A stretch of DNA of 64,000 nucleotides from Allofournierella massiliensis (lineage in GTDB: Bacteria > Bacillota > Clostridia > Oscillospirales > Ruminococcaceae), in NCBI RefSeq assembly GCF_004345265.1, contig NZ_SLUM01000019.1, positions 18,790 through 82,789 on the forward strand, in the 5' to 3' direction. How positions within the stretch are numbered: the first letter of the stretch is position 1; each line of letters begins with the position of its first letter. Positions 6,982 through 15,116 of this stretch are shown piece after piece. Made by a program: the position numbers and the translations under genes. The notes beneath the pieces are model-generated. The model searched no databases. It had not been told where the DNA came from and worked only from the letters and a program-made list of their open reading frames with translations.

Positions 6982-8775
6982 ATGAAGCAGAAGAAAAAGA
7001 GTGATGTTGCGGTCCTGCTGGACTACGCAGGCAGTCACAAGGGGCTGACCTTCCTGGGGCTGACCCTGTCGGCGGTGTCCATGCTGTTGAGCATGGCACC
7101 CTACATCTGCATCTGGCTGGTGGCTCGGGATCTGATCGCCGTAGCGCCGGACTGGACCCGGGCGCAGGACATCGCACAATACGGCTGGCTGGCGTTTGCC
7201 TTTGCGGTGGCCGGCATCGTCCTGTACTTTGCAGGATTGATGTGTACCCATCTGGCGGCCTTCCGCACAGCAGCCAACATCCGCAAGCGAGGCGTTGCCC
7301 ATGTGATGAAAGCCCCGCTGGGCTTCTTCGACTCCAATGCCTCCGGCCTCATCCGGGGACGGCTGGATGCGGCGGCGGCCGATACGGAGACCTTGCTGGC
7401 CCACAATCTGGCGGACATCGTAGGCACCATCACCCTGTTCGTGTCCATGCTGGTGCTGATGTTCGTCTTTGATTGGCGGATGGGCGCGGCCTGCCTGCTG
7501 GCGGCGGTGATTTCCATGATTGCCATGTTCTCCATGATGGGCGGCAAAAACGCCAAACTGATGGCAGAGTATCAGGCAGCCCAGGATCGCATGACCAAGG
7601 CAGGCACCGAGTATGTCCGGGGCATTCCGGTGGTCAAGATTTTCCAGCAGACCGTTTATTCCTTCAAAGCCTTTCAGGAGGCCATTGAGGATTACAGTTC
7701 CAAAGCGGAGCACTATCAGGGCGATGTGTGCCGTGTGCCCCAGTCCATCAATCTGACCTTTACCGAGGGCGCTTTTGTGTTCCTGGTGCCTGCGGCTCTT
7801 TTCCTGGCTCCCGGAGCTCTGGCCGGCGGTGACTTTGCGGGATTTATTGCAAACTTCGCCTTTTACGCAGTGTTCTCCGCCATCATTTCCACCGCGCTTG
7901 CCAAAATCATGTTTGCCGCATCCGGTATGATGCTGGCCAGTACTGCGCTGGGGCGCATTGACCAGGTCATGTGCGCTCCTGAACTGAAAGTGCCTGAACA
8001 CCCCCAATCCCCCGGAAGCAGCCGTGTAGAATTTGAAGATGTGAGCTTTACTTACGACGGGGCCCAGACCTCCGCCCTCTCCCATGTGTCCTTCACAGCG
8101 GAGCCGGGACAGACCGTAGCCCTGGTAGGACCCTCCGGCGGCGGCAAGACCACCGCTGCCAGCCTGATCCCCCGCTTCTGGGACGCCACCTCTGGCGTAG
8201 TGAAGGTGGGCGGCGTGGATGTGCGGCAGATCGATCCCCATGTGCTCATGGATCAAATCGCCTTTGTGTTCCAGAACAGCCGCCTATTCAAAGCCTCCAT
8301 TTTGGAGAATGTCCGGGCTGCCCGTCCCAACGCCACCCGGGAGCAGGTGCTCTCGGCGTTGAAGGCCGCCCAGTGTGAGGACATTCTGGAGAAACTGCCC
8401 CAGGGCATGGACACCCTGATCGGCTCCGAGGGGACTTATCTTTCCGGCGGCGAGCAGCAGCGCATCGCCCTGGCCCGGGCCATCCTGAAGGATGCACCCA
8501 TCGTGGTTCTCGATGAAGCCACCGCCTTTGCTGACCCTGAGAACGAGGCGTTAATCCAAAAGGCCTTTACCGAGTTGACCCGTGGCCGCACCGTTATCAT
8601 GATTGCCCACCGTCTGTCTACTGTGGTCGGTGCGGACAAGATTCTGGTGCTGGAGGAGGGACGCATCGTGGAGCAGGGCTCCCATCAGGAGCTGACTGCC
8701 GCCGGCGGCCTCTATGCTCGGATGTGGGCGGATTACAACCAGGCGGTCCAGTGGAAAATCACCAGCGAACAGTGA
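6982..8775 (+). CDS. ABC transporter, fused membrane and ATPase domains, first of a pair
   Basis: A 597-residue half-transporter. The N-terminal membrane domain (about 1-320) has some six hydrophobic segments of the type IV (exporter) fold. The ATPase domain (about 345-580) has Walker A GPSGGGKTT, signature LSGGEQQRIALARAI, Walker B IVVLDEA and the switch histidine in IAHRLSTV. The D-loop reads ATAFADPENE, a variant I associate with the IrtAB/YbtPQ iron-siderophore group that works as importers. The second half-transporter follows 16 bases later, so the two likely form a heterodimer. Context (GTTAG operator, tetR, adjacent haem-surface operon) suggests iron-chelate or haem transport. Export of excess haem or of a drug is the main alternative. 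Confidence 0.85.
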   Translation: MKQKKKSDVAVLLDYAGSHKGLTFLGLTLSAVSMLLSMAPYICIWLVARDLIAVAPDWTRAQDIAQYGWLAFAFAVAGIVLYFAGLMCTHLAAFRTAANIRKRGVAHVMKAPLGFFDSNASGLIRGRLDAAAADTETLLAHNLADIVGTITLFVSMLVLMFVFDWRMGAACLLAAVISMIAMFSMMGGKNAKLMAEYQAAQDRMTKAGTEYVRGIPVVKIFQQTVYSFKAFQEAIEDYSSKAEHYQGDVCRVPQSINLTFTEGAFVFLVPAALFLAPGALAGGDFAGFIANFAFYAVFSAIISTALAKIMFAASGMMLASTALGRIDQVMCAPELKVPEHPQSPGSSRVEFEDVSFTYDGAQTSALSHVSFTAEPGQTVALVGPSGGGKTTAASLIPRFWDATSGVVKVGGVDVRQIDPHVLMDQIAFVFQNSRLFKASILENVRAARPNATREQVLSALKAAQCEDILEKLPQGMDTLIGSEGTYLSGGEQQRIALARAILKDAPIVVLDEATAFADPENEALIQKAFTELTRGRTVIMIAHRLSTVVGADKILVLEEGRIVEQGSHQELTAAGGLYARMWADYNQAVQWKITSEQ

Positions 8776-8791
8776 GAGAGGGGTGAAGAAT

Positions 8792-10534
8792 ATGTTCAGC
8801 AAAAAGGTTCAGAGGAAATACGCCCTCACCGACCAGGGCGTAAAAAATGTCAAAAAGGGCGCATTCTGGACGGTCATCGTCAACCTTGTCGTCATGGGCG
8901 GCATGAGCATCCTGTATCTGCTGATGTACGGCCTGATGGGAACCTTCACAGACGACCAGCCGCTGCCCAACGCAGCCCTCCCGCTCGGGCTGGTGGTTGT
9001 GTTCCTGATTCTTTCCTTTGTGACTCATCTGCAGCAGTACTACGCCACCTATGGACTGGTCTATAACGAGGTGAAATCCACCCGTCTCAGTCTGGCGGAG
9101 CGGCTGCGCAAACTGCCTTTGGGCTACTTCGGCAAGCGTGATCTCGCAGATCTGACCGAGACCATTATGGGCGATGTAAACCGCATGGAGCATGTCTGGT
9201 CCCATGTGCTGGGCTATCTGTACGGGGCCTATCTCTCCACGGCGATTATCGCGGTGTGCCTGCTGGTGTATGACTGGCGGCTGGCCATCGCCTGCCTGTG
9301 GGGTGTGCCGGTGGCCTTCGGTCTGTTGTTCGGCACCCGGAGGATTTCCGCCCGGACCTCCGAGCGGACGAAAAAAGCCGCGATCCGTGTCTCCGACGGA
9401 ATTCAGGAAGCCCTGGAAAATGTTCGGGAGATCCGCGCCACCAATCAGGAGGAGCGCTATCTGGCCGGGCTCAATCAGAAGATCGACGGCCATGAGAAGG
9501 TCACCATCCAGGGTGAGCTGGGAACCGGCATCTTCGTCAATGCGGCCAGCGTCATCATGCGTCTAGGGGTAGCCACCACCATCCTGGTGGGAGCCAGCCT
9601 GATTCTTTCCGGGCAAATCGACTTCATGCTGCTGTTTTTGTTCCTGCTGGTTATCACCCGCGTGTATGCGCCTTTTGACCAGAGCCTGGCTCTCATCGCT
9701 GAAATGTTTGTGTCCCAAGTATCCGCCGACCGCATGAACGAGATCTACGACACTCCCACGGCTGAGGGTGCAGAGGTGTTTCAGCCCAAGGGACACGATA
9801 TTGAGTTCGACCATGTGGGTTTTGCCTATGACAAGAAAAAAGTGCTGAACGGTGTGAGCTTTACCGCCCGGGAGGGCGAAGTGACCGCCTTGGTAGGTCC
9901 CTCCGGATCCGGTAAAAGTACCTGTGCCCGACTGGCCGCCCGACTGTGGGATGTAACAGAAGGAAACATCAAAGTAGGCGGCGTGGACATTTCTACGGTG
10001 GATCCGGAAGCATTGCTGACCGATTACTCTATGGTGTTCCAGGACGTGGTGCTCTTTGACGACACAGTGATGGAAAACATTCGTTTGGGCAAGCGAGGTG
10101 CCTCCGACGAAGAAGTACGGGCCGCAGCCGCAGCCGCAAACTGTGAAGAATTCATCTGTCGCCTGCCCCAGGGGTATGATACTCCCATCGGGGAAAATGG
10201 TACAAAACTCTCTGGCGGAGAGCGGCAGCGCATCTCCATTGCCCGAGCTCTTTTGAAGAATGCCCCCATCGTCCTGCTGGATGAGGCTACCGCCAGCCTG
10301 GATGTAGAAAACGAGACAAAGGTGCAGAGTGCACTCTCCCGCCTTTTGGCAGGAAAAACAGTTTTGGTTATTGCCCACCGAATGCGAACTGTGGCAGGGG
10401 CCGATCACATTGTAGTTCTGGAAAACGGCCATGTAGCTGAGCAAGGCACACCTGCAGAACTGCTAAAGCACGGAGGACTCTACCGTCGTATGGTGGAACT
10501 TCAAAACGAGAGTGCCCATTGGCAACTGAGCTAA
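8792..10534 (+). CDS. ABC transporter, fused membrane and ATPase domains, second of a pair
   Basis: I start this at the ATG at 8792 (MFSKKVQRKYALTD), with GAGAGGGG upstream; the longer frame would overlap the previous gene without a good ribosome site. The 580 residues contain six membrane segments in the first 310 or so, then an ATPase domain with Walker A GPSGSGKST, signature LSGGERQRISIARAL, Walker B IVLLDEATASLD and IAHRMRTV. Unlike its partner it has the usual ATASLD D-loop, and both ATP sites look competent. With the preceding gene it should form a heterodimeric half-transporter pair, as in IrtA/IrtB or YbtP/YbtQ. Substrate is unknown; iron or haem is inferred from the neighbourhood. 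Confidence 0.85.
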   Translation: MFSKKVQRKYALTDQGVKNVKKGAFWTVIVNLVVMGGMSILYLLMYGLMGTFTDDQPLPNAALPLGLVVVFLILSFVTHLQQYYATYGLVYNEVKSTRLSLAERLRKLPLGYFGKRDLADLTETIMGDVNRMEHVWSHVLGYLYGAYLSTAIIAVCLLVYDWRLAIACLWGVPVAFGLLFGTRRISARTSERTKKAAIRVSDGIQEALENVREIRATNQEERYLAGLNQKIDGHEKVTIQGELGTGIFVNAASVIMRLGVATTILVGASLILSGQIDFMLLFLFLLVITRVYAPFDQSLALIAEMFVSQVSADRMNEIYDTPTAEGAEVFQPKGHDIEFDHVGFAYDKKKVLNGVSFTAREGEVTALVGPSGSGKSTCARLAARLWDVTEGNIKVGGVDISTVDPEALLTDYSMVFQDVVLFDDTVMENIRLGKRGASDEEVRAAAAAANCEEFICRLPQGYDTPIGENGTKLSGGERQRISIARALLKNAPIVLLDEATASLDVENETKVQSALSRLLAGKTVLVIAHRMRTVAGADHIVVLENGHVAEQGTPAELLKHGGLYRRMVELQNESAHWQLS

Positions 10535-10748
10535 TTATTTCGTCTATTCAAGTTCAGTCAGCCTTTTCTTTGGCAACACATCATCCTCTGGCCGTTTTAC
10601 TGTGGTTTTAGTTGAGGATATCATCCTGTGACAATTCGATACCGACCATCTCTACAATATATACAGAGGAGAACAACTGTGACTTTCCCCTTGCTCAGGA
10701 GTGCCAAGATATTCAATCTCCATTTGCAAAAAGCAGGCGATGCGGCCT

Positions 10749-10912
10749 ATTTTATGGACTTTTGTTAATAAGACCGGCACAGGCCGCACAACGCAATGAA
10801 TCCATTCATTATTGATTCATTATGGCCCCCAAAACAGGGGAAAAATAGCCAGGAAAAAGAAAAGGGTTGCGGGCAGTTCCCACCTCGGAACCGCCCGCAA
10901 ACCCGCATTACA
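10749..10912. repeat. Intergenic repeat of about 160 bp beside tRNA-Pro (copy 1)
   Basis: This stretch matches 54861-55019 in order: TTTTATGGA.TTTTTG, then two AT-rich TTCATTAT blocks, then AAAACRGGG, and a GC-rich hairpin in which GCGGGCRGTTCC pairs with GGAACCGCCCGC, ending CAAACCCGCAT. Both copies stop 10-15 bases before the terminator of a minus-strand tRNA gene. I see no credible gene between 10535 and 10912; the only short frame has no ribosome site. The function is unknown. Confidence 0.55.
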
Positions 10913-10913
10913 G

Positions 10914-10948
10914 CAACAAAAAAGCCACCAGCCTTTCGGCTGATGGCT
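10914..10948 (-). terminator. Terminator of tRNA-Pro
   Basis: The stem AGCCACCAGCC (10923-10933) / GGCTGATGGCT (10938-10948) has a TTTC loop and one G-U pair. On the minus strand it is followed by a run of Ts (the As at about 10917-10923). It lies immediately after the tRNA 3' end. Confidence 0.75.
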
Positions 10949-10949
10949 T

Positions 10950-11026
10950 TGGTCCGAGTGGCGAGAGTCGAACTCACGGCCTCTTGAACCCCATTCAAGC
11001 GCGCTACCAAACTGCGCTACACCCGG
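10950..11026 (-). tRNA. tRNA-Pro (anticodon GGG)
   Basis: On the minus strand a full cloverleaf can be drawn. The acceptor stem CCGGGTG pairs with CACTCGG; the D arm is GCGC-AGTTTGGTA-GCGC; the anticodon stem-loop is CTTGA-ATGGGGT-TCAAG with GGG at positions 34-36. The T arm contains GTTCGACTC, and the CCA end is encoded. It reads CCC codons. A strong terminator follows. Confidence 0.93.
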
Positions 11027-11192
11027 ACATCTGGCCCGGTGTTCTCACCGGCGACGCTTTTTATTATAGCGCATCCCTCGACAGATGTCAACTCTTTTTT
11101 CAAAGAATTTTCAAAAAATTTAACGCGTTCGATTTTTCTCTTTTCTCCCCTGTTGTGGGCCTGAATCCGAGCGCCGCTTTGCCGGAGCATTC

Positions 11193-11225
11193 AAAAAGAG
11201 GCAGCCTTGCGGCTGCCTCTTTTTG
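11193..11225 (-). terminator. Terminator of adhE
   Basis: AAAAAGAGGCAGCC pairs exactly with GGCTGCCTCTTTTT around a TTGC loop, 15 bases past the adhE stop. A-rich and T-rich flanks on both sides would let it work in either direction. Confidence 0.85.
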
Positions 11226-11240
11226 TGTTTATGCGATCGA

Positions 11241-13862
11241 TTAGTTGCCGTAGTAAGCCTTCAGGTACAGCTCCTTGATCTCGCTGACCAGGGGGTACAC
11301 CGGGTTAGCGGTGGTGCACTGGTCCTCGAAAGCCTTGTAGGACAGCTCGTCCACCTTGGCCAGGAACTCTTCCTCAGAGATGCCGCAATCGCGGATGGTC
11401 ATGGGACGATCGGTAGCCTTCATCAGGTTGCGAACGGCCTCGATCAGGCTGTTCACAGCGGTCTGGGTCTCGGTGCCCACGTTGCACAGGCCGCAGCGCC
11501 AAGCCAGCTTAGCGTAACGCTCGTCGGCGATGTACTCCTTGTACTTGGGGAACGCAGCAAACTTGGTGGGACGGGTCGCATTGTAAGCGATCACGTAGGG
11601 CAGCAGGATGGCGTTGGCACGACCATGGGGGATGTGGAACTCACCGCCCAGCTTATGAGCCATGGAGTGGTTCAGGCCCAGGAAGGCGTTGGTGAAGGCC
11701 ATACCGGCGATGCAGGAAGCGTTGTGCATCTTCTCGCGGGCCAGGTTGTCACCGTTGTAGGAAGCCTTCAGGTAGTGGAATACCATCTCGGTGGCCTGCA
11801 GAGCCAGACCATCGGTGTAGTCGCTGGCCATAACGGAAACGTAAGCCTCGATGGCGTGGGTCAGAACGTCCAGACCAGTGTCGGCAACGATGCTCTTGGG
11901 CATGCTGCGGGTGAACTGAGGATCGATGATGGCCACGTCGGGAGTCAGAGCGTAATCGGCCAGAGGATACTTGATGTTGCCATTCTTCTTGTCGGTGATA
12001 ACGGAGAAGCTGGTAACCTCGGAACCGGTACCGGAAGTGGTGGGGATAGCGACCAGCTTGGTCTTGGCGCCCAGCTTGGGGAACTTGAAGGCGCGCTTAC
12101 GGATATCCAGGAAGCGCTGACGCAGACCGTCGAAGCTGGTTTCGGGATGCTCGTAGAACAGCCACATACCCTTGGCAGCGTCGATGGCGCTACCACCGCC
12201 GATGGCGATGATCACGTCGGGATTGAAGGCACGCATGGCCTCCACGCCGCGCATGATGCACTCTACGCTGGGATCGCTCTCAACGTCGGAGTAGATCTCG
12301 CTGTGGCAGTACTGCTCACGCTTACGCAGGTAATGCAGGATCTTGTTCACGTTGCCCAGCTGAACCATTACGGGGTCAGTTACGATGAAGGCGCGGCTGA
12401 TGCCCTCCATCTTCTCCAGGTACTGGATGGAATCTTCCTCGAAATAGATCTTCGGGGGAACCTTGAACCACTGCATATTAACTCTCCGTTTCGCAATGCG
12501 CTTTTTGTTGACCAGGTTGACGGTAGTAACGTTCTGGCTCACGGAGTTCTTACCGTAGCTGCCGCAGCCCAGGGTCAGAGAAGGAGTATTGGTGTTGTAG
12601 ATATCACCGATAGCACCCTGAGAAGAGGGGCTGTTCACGATGATACGACCAACGCGCATTGCGATGCCGTACTCGTCGGCAACCTTCATGTCGCCGGTGT
12701 GGATAACAGCAGAATGGCCCAGGCCGCCCAGCTCCAGCATCTTGTTGGCGTAAGCGAAGCCCTGCTCGTTGTCCTTGGCTACGAAGTAGGCCAGAACGGG
12801 GCTCAGCTTCTCCTTGCTCAGGGGGTACTGCTCGGAGGGTTCGGGCAGAGGAGCGATCAGGATCTTGGTCTTCTCGGGAACCTTCAGACCAGCCTGCTCA
12901 GCGATCCAGTTAGCGGACTTACCAACAACGGGAGCGAACACGCCCTTGTTGGGGTCGGGGAACATGTACTTGGTCAGCTTCTCAACTTCTTCGGGATTCA
13001 GGAAGTAGCAGTTGTTCTTCTTCATGTAATCCTCGAAGTCCTTGGTCAGCTCCTTGGCAACGATGACAGCCTGCTCGGAAGCGCAGATCATGCCGTTGTC
13101 GAAGGTCTTGGACATCATCAGGTCGGTGCAAGCGCGATGCAGGTCCGCAGTCTTCTCGATGAAGCAGGGCACGTTGCCGGCGCCAACGCCCAGAGCGGGC
13201 TTGCCGCAGGAGTAAGCAGCCTGTACCATGCCGGGGCCACCGGTGGCCAGGATGGTGGCAACGCCGGGATGATTCATCAGAGCACCGGTAGCCTCGATGC
13301 TGGGCTTGTCGATCCACTGGATGCAGTTCTCGGGGGCGCCGGCCTTAACAGCAGCCTCGTAAACGATGCGGGCGGCCTCGGCGCTGCACTTCTGAGCGGA
13401 GGGATGGAAGCCGAAGATGATGGGGTTGCGGGTCTTAACCGCGATCAGACATTTGAACAGGGTGGTGGAGGTGGGGTTGGTGGTGGGAGTAACACCGCAG
13501 ATTACGCCCACGGGCTCAGCAACTTCCACATAGCCTTCCATGTCGTTCTCTTCCAGGATGCCAGCGGTCTTTTCCTTCTTGATGTTGTGCCAGATGTACT
13601 CGGTGGCAAACATGTTCTTGATAACTTTATCTTCATACACGCCGCGGCCGGTCTCTTCCACAGCCATGCGTGCCAGTTCCTGGTGCTTGTCCAGGCCGGC
13701 CAGAGCCATCTCGTGAACGATGTGGTCGATGGTCTCCTGATCATAGCTCAAAAACTCCTGAAGAGCCTTCTGGGCCTTTTCGACCAGACCGTCGATCATT
13801 ACCTGAACTTCGGACTTGCCGTTCTCTACGGTTTCAACCTTAGCTTTCTTCTGTTCTGCCAT
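11241..13862 (-). CDS. adhE: Bifunctional aldehyde-alcohol dehydrogenase AdhE
   Basis: The fermentative enzyme reduces acetyl-CoA to acetaldehyde and then ethanol, reoxidising two NADH; it forms cytoplasmic spirosome filaments. The N-terminal aldehyde dehydrogenase half (about 1-430) contains GVGAGNVPCFIEKTADL and the catalytic-cysteine region DNGMICASEQ. The C-terminal iron-dependent alcohol dehydrogenase half (about 450-873) contains GGGSAIDAAKGM for NAD binding, TTSGTGSEVT, and GLNHSMAHKLGGEFHIPHG with the metal-binding histidines. I chose the ATG at 13862 (MAEQKKAKVE); the ATG at 13874 lies directly on the AAAGG ribosome site. Length, 873 residues, is usual. Two Rex-type palindromes upstream, one over the -35, indicate repression released at high NADH. 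It is transcribed alone, with its own terminator. Confidence 0.95.
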   Translation of the reverse strand: MAEQKKAKVETVENGKSEVQVMIDGLVEKAQKALQEFLSYDQETIDHIVHEMALAGLDKHQELARMAVEETGRGVYEDKVIKNMFATEYIWHNIKKEKTAGILEENDMEGYVEVAEPVGVICGVTPTTNPTSTTLFKCLIAVKTRNPIIFGFHPSAQKCSAEAARIVYEAAVKAGAPENCIQWIDKPSIEATGALMNHPGVATILATGGPGMVQAAYSCGKPALGVGAGNVPCFIEKTADLHRACTDLMMSKTFDNGMICASEQAVIVAKELTKDFEDYMKKNNCYFLNPEEVEKLTKYMFPDPNKGVFAPVVGKSANWIAEQAGLKVPEKTKILIAPLPEPSEQYPLSKEKLSPVLAYFVAKDNEQGFAYANKMLELGGLGHSAVIHTGDMKVADEYGIAMRVGRIIVNSPSSQGAIGDIYNTNTPSLTLGCGSYGKNSVSQNVTTVNLVNKKRIAKRRVNMQWFKVPPKIYFEEDSIQYLEKMEGISRAFIVTDPVMVQLGNVNKILHYLRKREQYCHSEIYSDVESDPSVECIMRGVEAMRAFNPDVIIAIGGGSAIDAAKGMWLFYEHPETSFDGLRQRFLDIRKRAFKFPKLGAKTKLVAIPTTSGTGSEVTSFSVITDKKNGNIKYPLADYALTPDVAIIDPQFTRSMPKSIVADTGLDVLTHAIEAYVSVMASDYTDGLALQATEMVFHYLKASYNGDNLAREKMHNASCIAGMAFTNAFLGLNHSMAHKLGGEFHIPHGRANAILLPYVIAYNATRPTKFAAFPKYKEYIADERYAKLAWRCGLCNVGTETQTAVNSLIEAVRNLMKATDRPMTIRDCGISEEEFLAKVDELSYKAFEDQCTTANPVYPLVSEIKELYLKAYYGN

Positions 13863-13938
13863 TGGTTCTGCCATCCTTTCAAACGATTGATTCAAAACAA
13901 CCGGGGCGACATTTTTCCTGCCCTGCCCCACTGACAAC

Positions 13939-13968
13939 ATGATACCATATTGTTAATTGAATAACAAT
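13939..13968 (-). promoter_or_regulatory. adhE promoter overlapped by Rex box 1
   Basis: On the minus strand TTGTTA (13967-13962), 17 bases and TATCAT (13944-13939) form the promoter. The palindrome ATTGTTAATTGAATAACAAT (13949-13968) covers the -35 and spacer and matches the established Rex consensus TTGTTAAN4TTAACAA at nearly every position. Rex is the NADH/NAD sensor that controls fermentation genes in Firmicutes. Confidence 0.82.
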
Positions 13969-13983
13969 GCACCAGTTTCCCAA

Positions 13984-14007
13984 ACATTGTTAGAACGATA
14001 ACAATGT
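13984..14007. promoter_or_regulatory. Rex box 2 upstream of adhE
   Basis: ACATTGTT (13984-13991) and AACAATGT (14000-14007) are perfect 8-bp arms and contain TTGTTAGAACGATAACAA, a second Rex-type site 16 bases beyond the first. Paired sites suggest cooperative binding or looping by Rex. Confidence 0.75.
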
Positions 14008-14130
14008 TTTTGTCAAACTATACAACACCTCGCTTTCTGCATTTCCGAATCAATTCCTGCTGCCCGGGCTGCAATCGCTTTCCGGCCTCCTTTCTTTTTC
14101 ACAGCTCCTAGGCAGAAAACGCACTTCATG

Positions 14131-14137
14131 CTATAAT
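14131..14137 (+). promoter_or_regulatory. Promoter -10 of the DUF975 gene
   Basis: TATAAT at 14132-14137 is preceded by TGC, giving an extended -10 box. The -35 position holds only TAGGCA, a weak match. The ribosome site GAGGAGG follows, 12 bases before the ATG at 14174. Confidence 0.5.
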
Positions 14138-14173
14138 GATACAACAAACAGCAACCTTTGAGGAGGCGATTTT

Positions 14174-14914
14174 ATGTATTGGTCTCGTAAACTTTTAAAA
14201 AGCAACGCACGCAATGTGCTGCGCGGCAGCTATTGGCGGGTATTTGTGGCCTGTCTGGTATGTGGTCTGCTGGGTGCCGGCTCCAGTGGTGCGGTGAATA
14301 TCAATCTGCCAACCCAGCTTCTGGAGTTGGACAATTTTGGTTATGATCCCTACTGGTCACTTATCTTCTCTGTCTTATGGGTCATTGTTATCGTAGTCGG
14401 CCTGCTGGGCCTGGCCTGGGGAATCTTCGTGGGCGGCCCCATGCGGGTGGCACAGTGCCGCTATATGATGGAAAACCGCTGCGGCACTCCCCCGTTCAAC
14501 AGCCTGTTCTCGGTGTTCAGCAACAAGGACGCCTACCTGAATGTGGTCAAGGTCATGTTCCTGCGGAATCTGTTCATCTTTCTGTGGAGTCTGCTTTGCC
14601 TGATTCCCGGCATTTATAAGGAATATCAATATTATTATATTCCCTATCTGCTGGCAGAAAACCCCTACATGAGTTTTGACCGCGCCAAGGAACTGAGCAT
14701 TGCCATGACCGACGGCGAGAAAATGGACATCTTTGTTCTGGATCTTTCCTTCATCGGATGGTACCTGCTGGGCGCGATTATCCTGATTGGTGGATTTTTT
14801 GTAAATCCCTATGCACAGGCCACCTACGCGGAGCTGTACGCCGCGGCCCGCAGCAAGGCCATGGATACCGGCATCACCGGGCCGGACGAGCTGAGCGGAT
14901 TTGCACAGTACTGA
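14174..14914 (+). CDS. DUF975-family membrane protein
   Basis: The 246-residue protein starts MYWSRKLLKSNARNVLRGSYWRVF; the K.NAR..L.G.YW..F pattern opens DUF975 proteins. It has about five hydrophobic segments: 25-41, 60-92, 118-140 and two near 190-225. The motif GIYKEYQYYYIPYLLAENP is also typical of the family, whose members are integral membrane proteins of unknown function in Firmicutes. It is a single-gene unit with its own extended -10 promoter and a strong terminator. Nothing in its surroundings (adhE, uraA) suggests a specific role. Confidence 0.8.
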   Translation: MYWSRKLLKSNARNVLRGSYWRVFVACLVCGLLGAGSSGAVNINLPTQLLELDNFGYDPYWSLIFSVLWVIVIVVGLLGLAWGIFVGGPMRVAQCRYMMENRCGTPPFNSLFSVFSNKDAYLNVVKVMFLRNLFIFLWSLLCLIPGIYKEYQYYYIPYLLAENPYMSFDRAKELSIAMTDGEKMDIFVLDLSFIGWYLLGAIILIGGFFVNPYAQATYAELYAAARSKAMDTGITGPDELSGFAQY

Positions 14915-14927
14915 TCATCATTCAATT

Positions 14928-14982
14928 GAAAGAAGGGCTTTGCCTGCGGTTGTGATCAACCGGGGCAAGGCCCTTCTTTTTG
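14928..14982 (+). terminator. Terminator after the DUF975 gene
   Basis: AGAAGGGCTTTGCC pairs with GGCAAGGCCCTTCT with one G-U pair, followed by TTTT, 15 bases after the stop codon. Confidence 0.8.
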
Positions 14983-15065
14983 GCTGATTCACCAATTTTT
15001 CGTCCTTGTTTTTTCCAAAAGCAACCTTGTATCAAGGCTCTGTTTTTGATAGGATAAGTTGACTA

Positions 15066-15094
15066 TATACGGCACGGTTCGGAACGTCCGTATA
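15066..15094 (+). promoter_or_regulatory. Palindrome in the uraA leader or promoter
   Basis: TATACGG (15066-15072) and CCGTATA (15088-15094) are exact arms 15 bases apart, with a second symmetric core GTTCGGAAC inside. It overlaps a possible -35 TTGACT (15059-15064). A pyrimidine or purine repressor could bind here; I see no PyrR anti-terminator motif. Assignment is tentative. Confidence 0.35.
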
Positions 15095-15116
15095 AAAATG
15101 AGGAGGCTTTTATTTT

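Noticed and set aside
10612..10815. Small plus-strand protein of 67 residues
   Set aside because: No ribosome site, no recognisable family, and it runs into the intergenic repeat beside tRNA-Pro.
11223..13934. Long plus-strand open frame of about 900 codons opposite adhE
   Set aside because: It is the antisense of adhE, created by the codon bias of a highly expressed GC-rich gene. It has no ribosome site and matches no known family, while adhE on the other strand is unmistakable.
14983..15116. PyrR-type attenuator or riboswitch before uraA
   Set aside because: I find a palindrome but no PyrR binding loop, anti-terminator/terminator pair or known riboswitch core.
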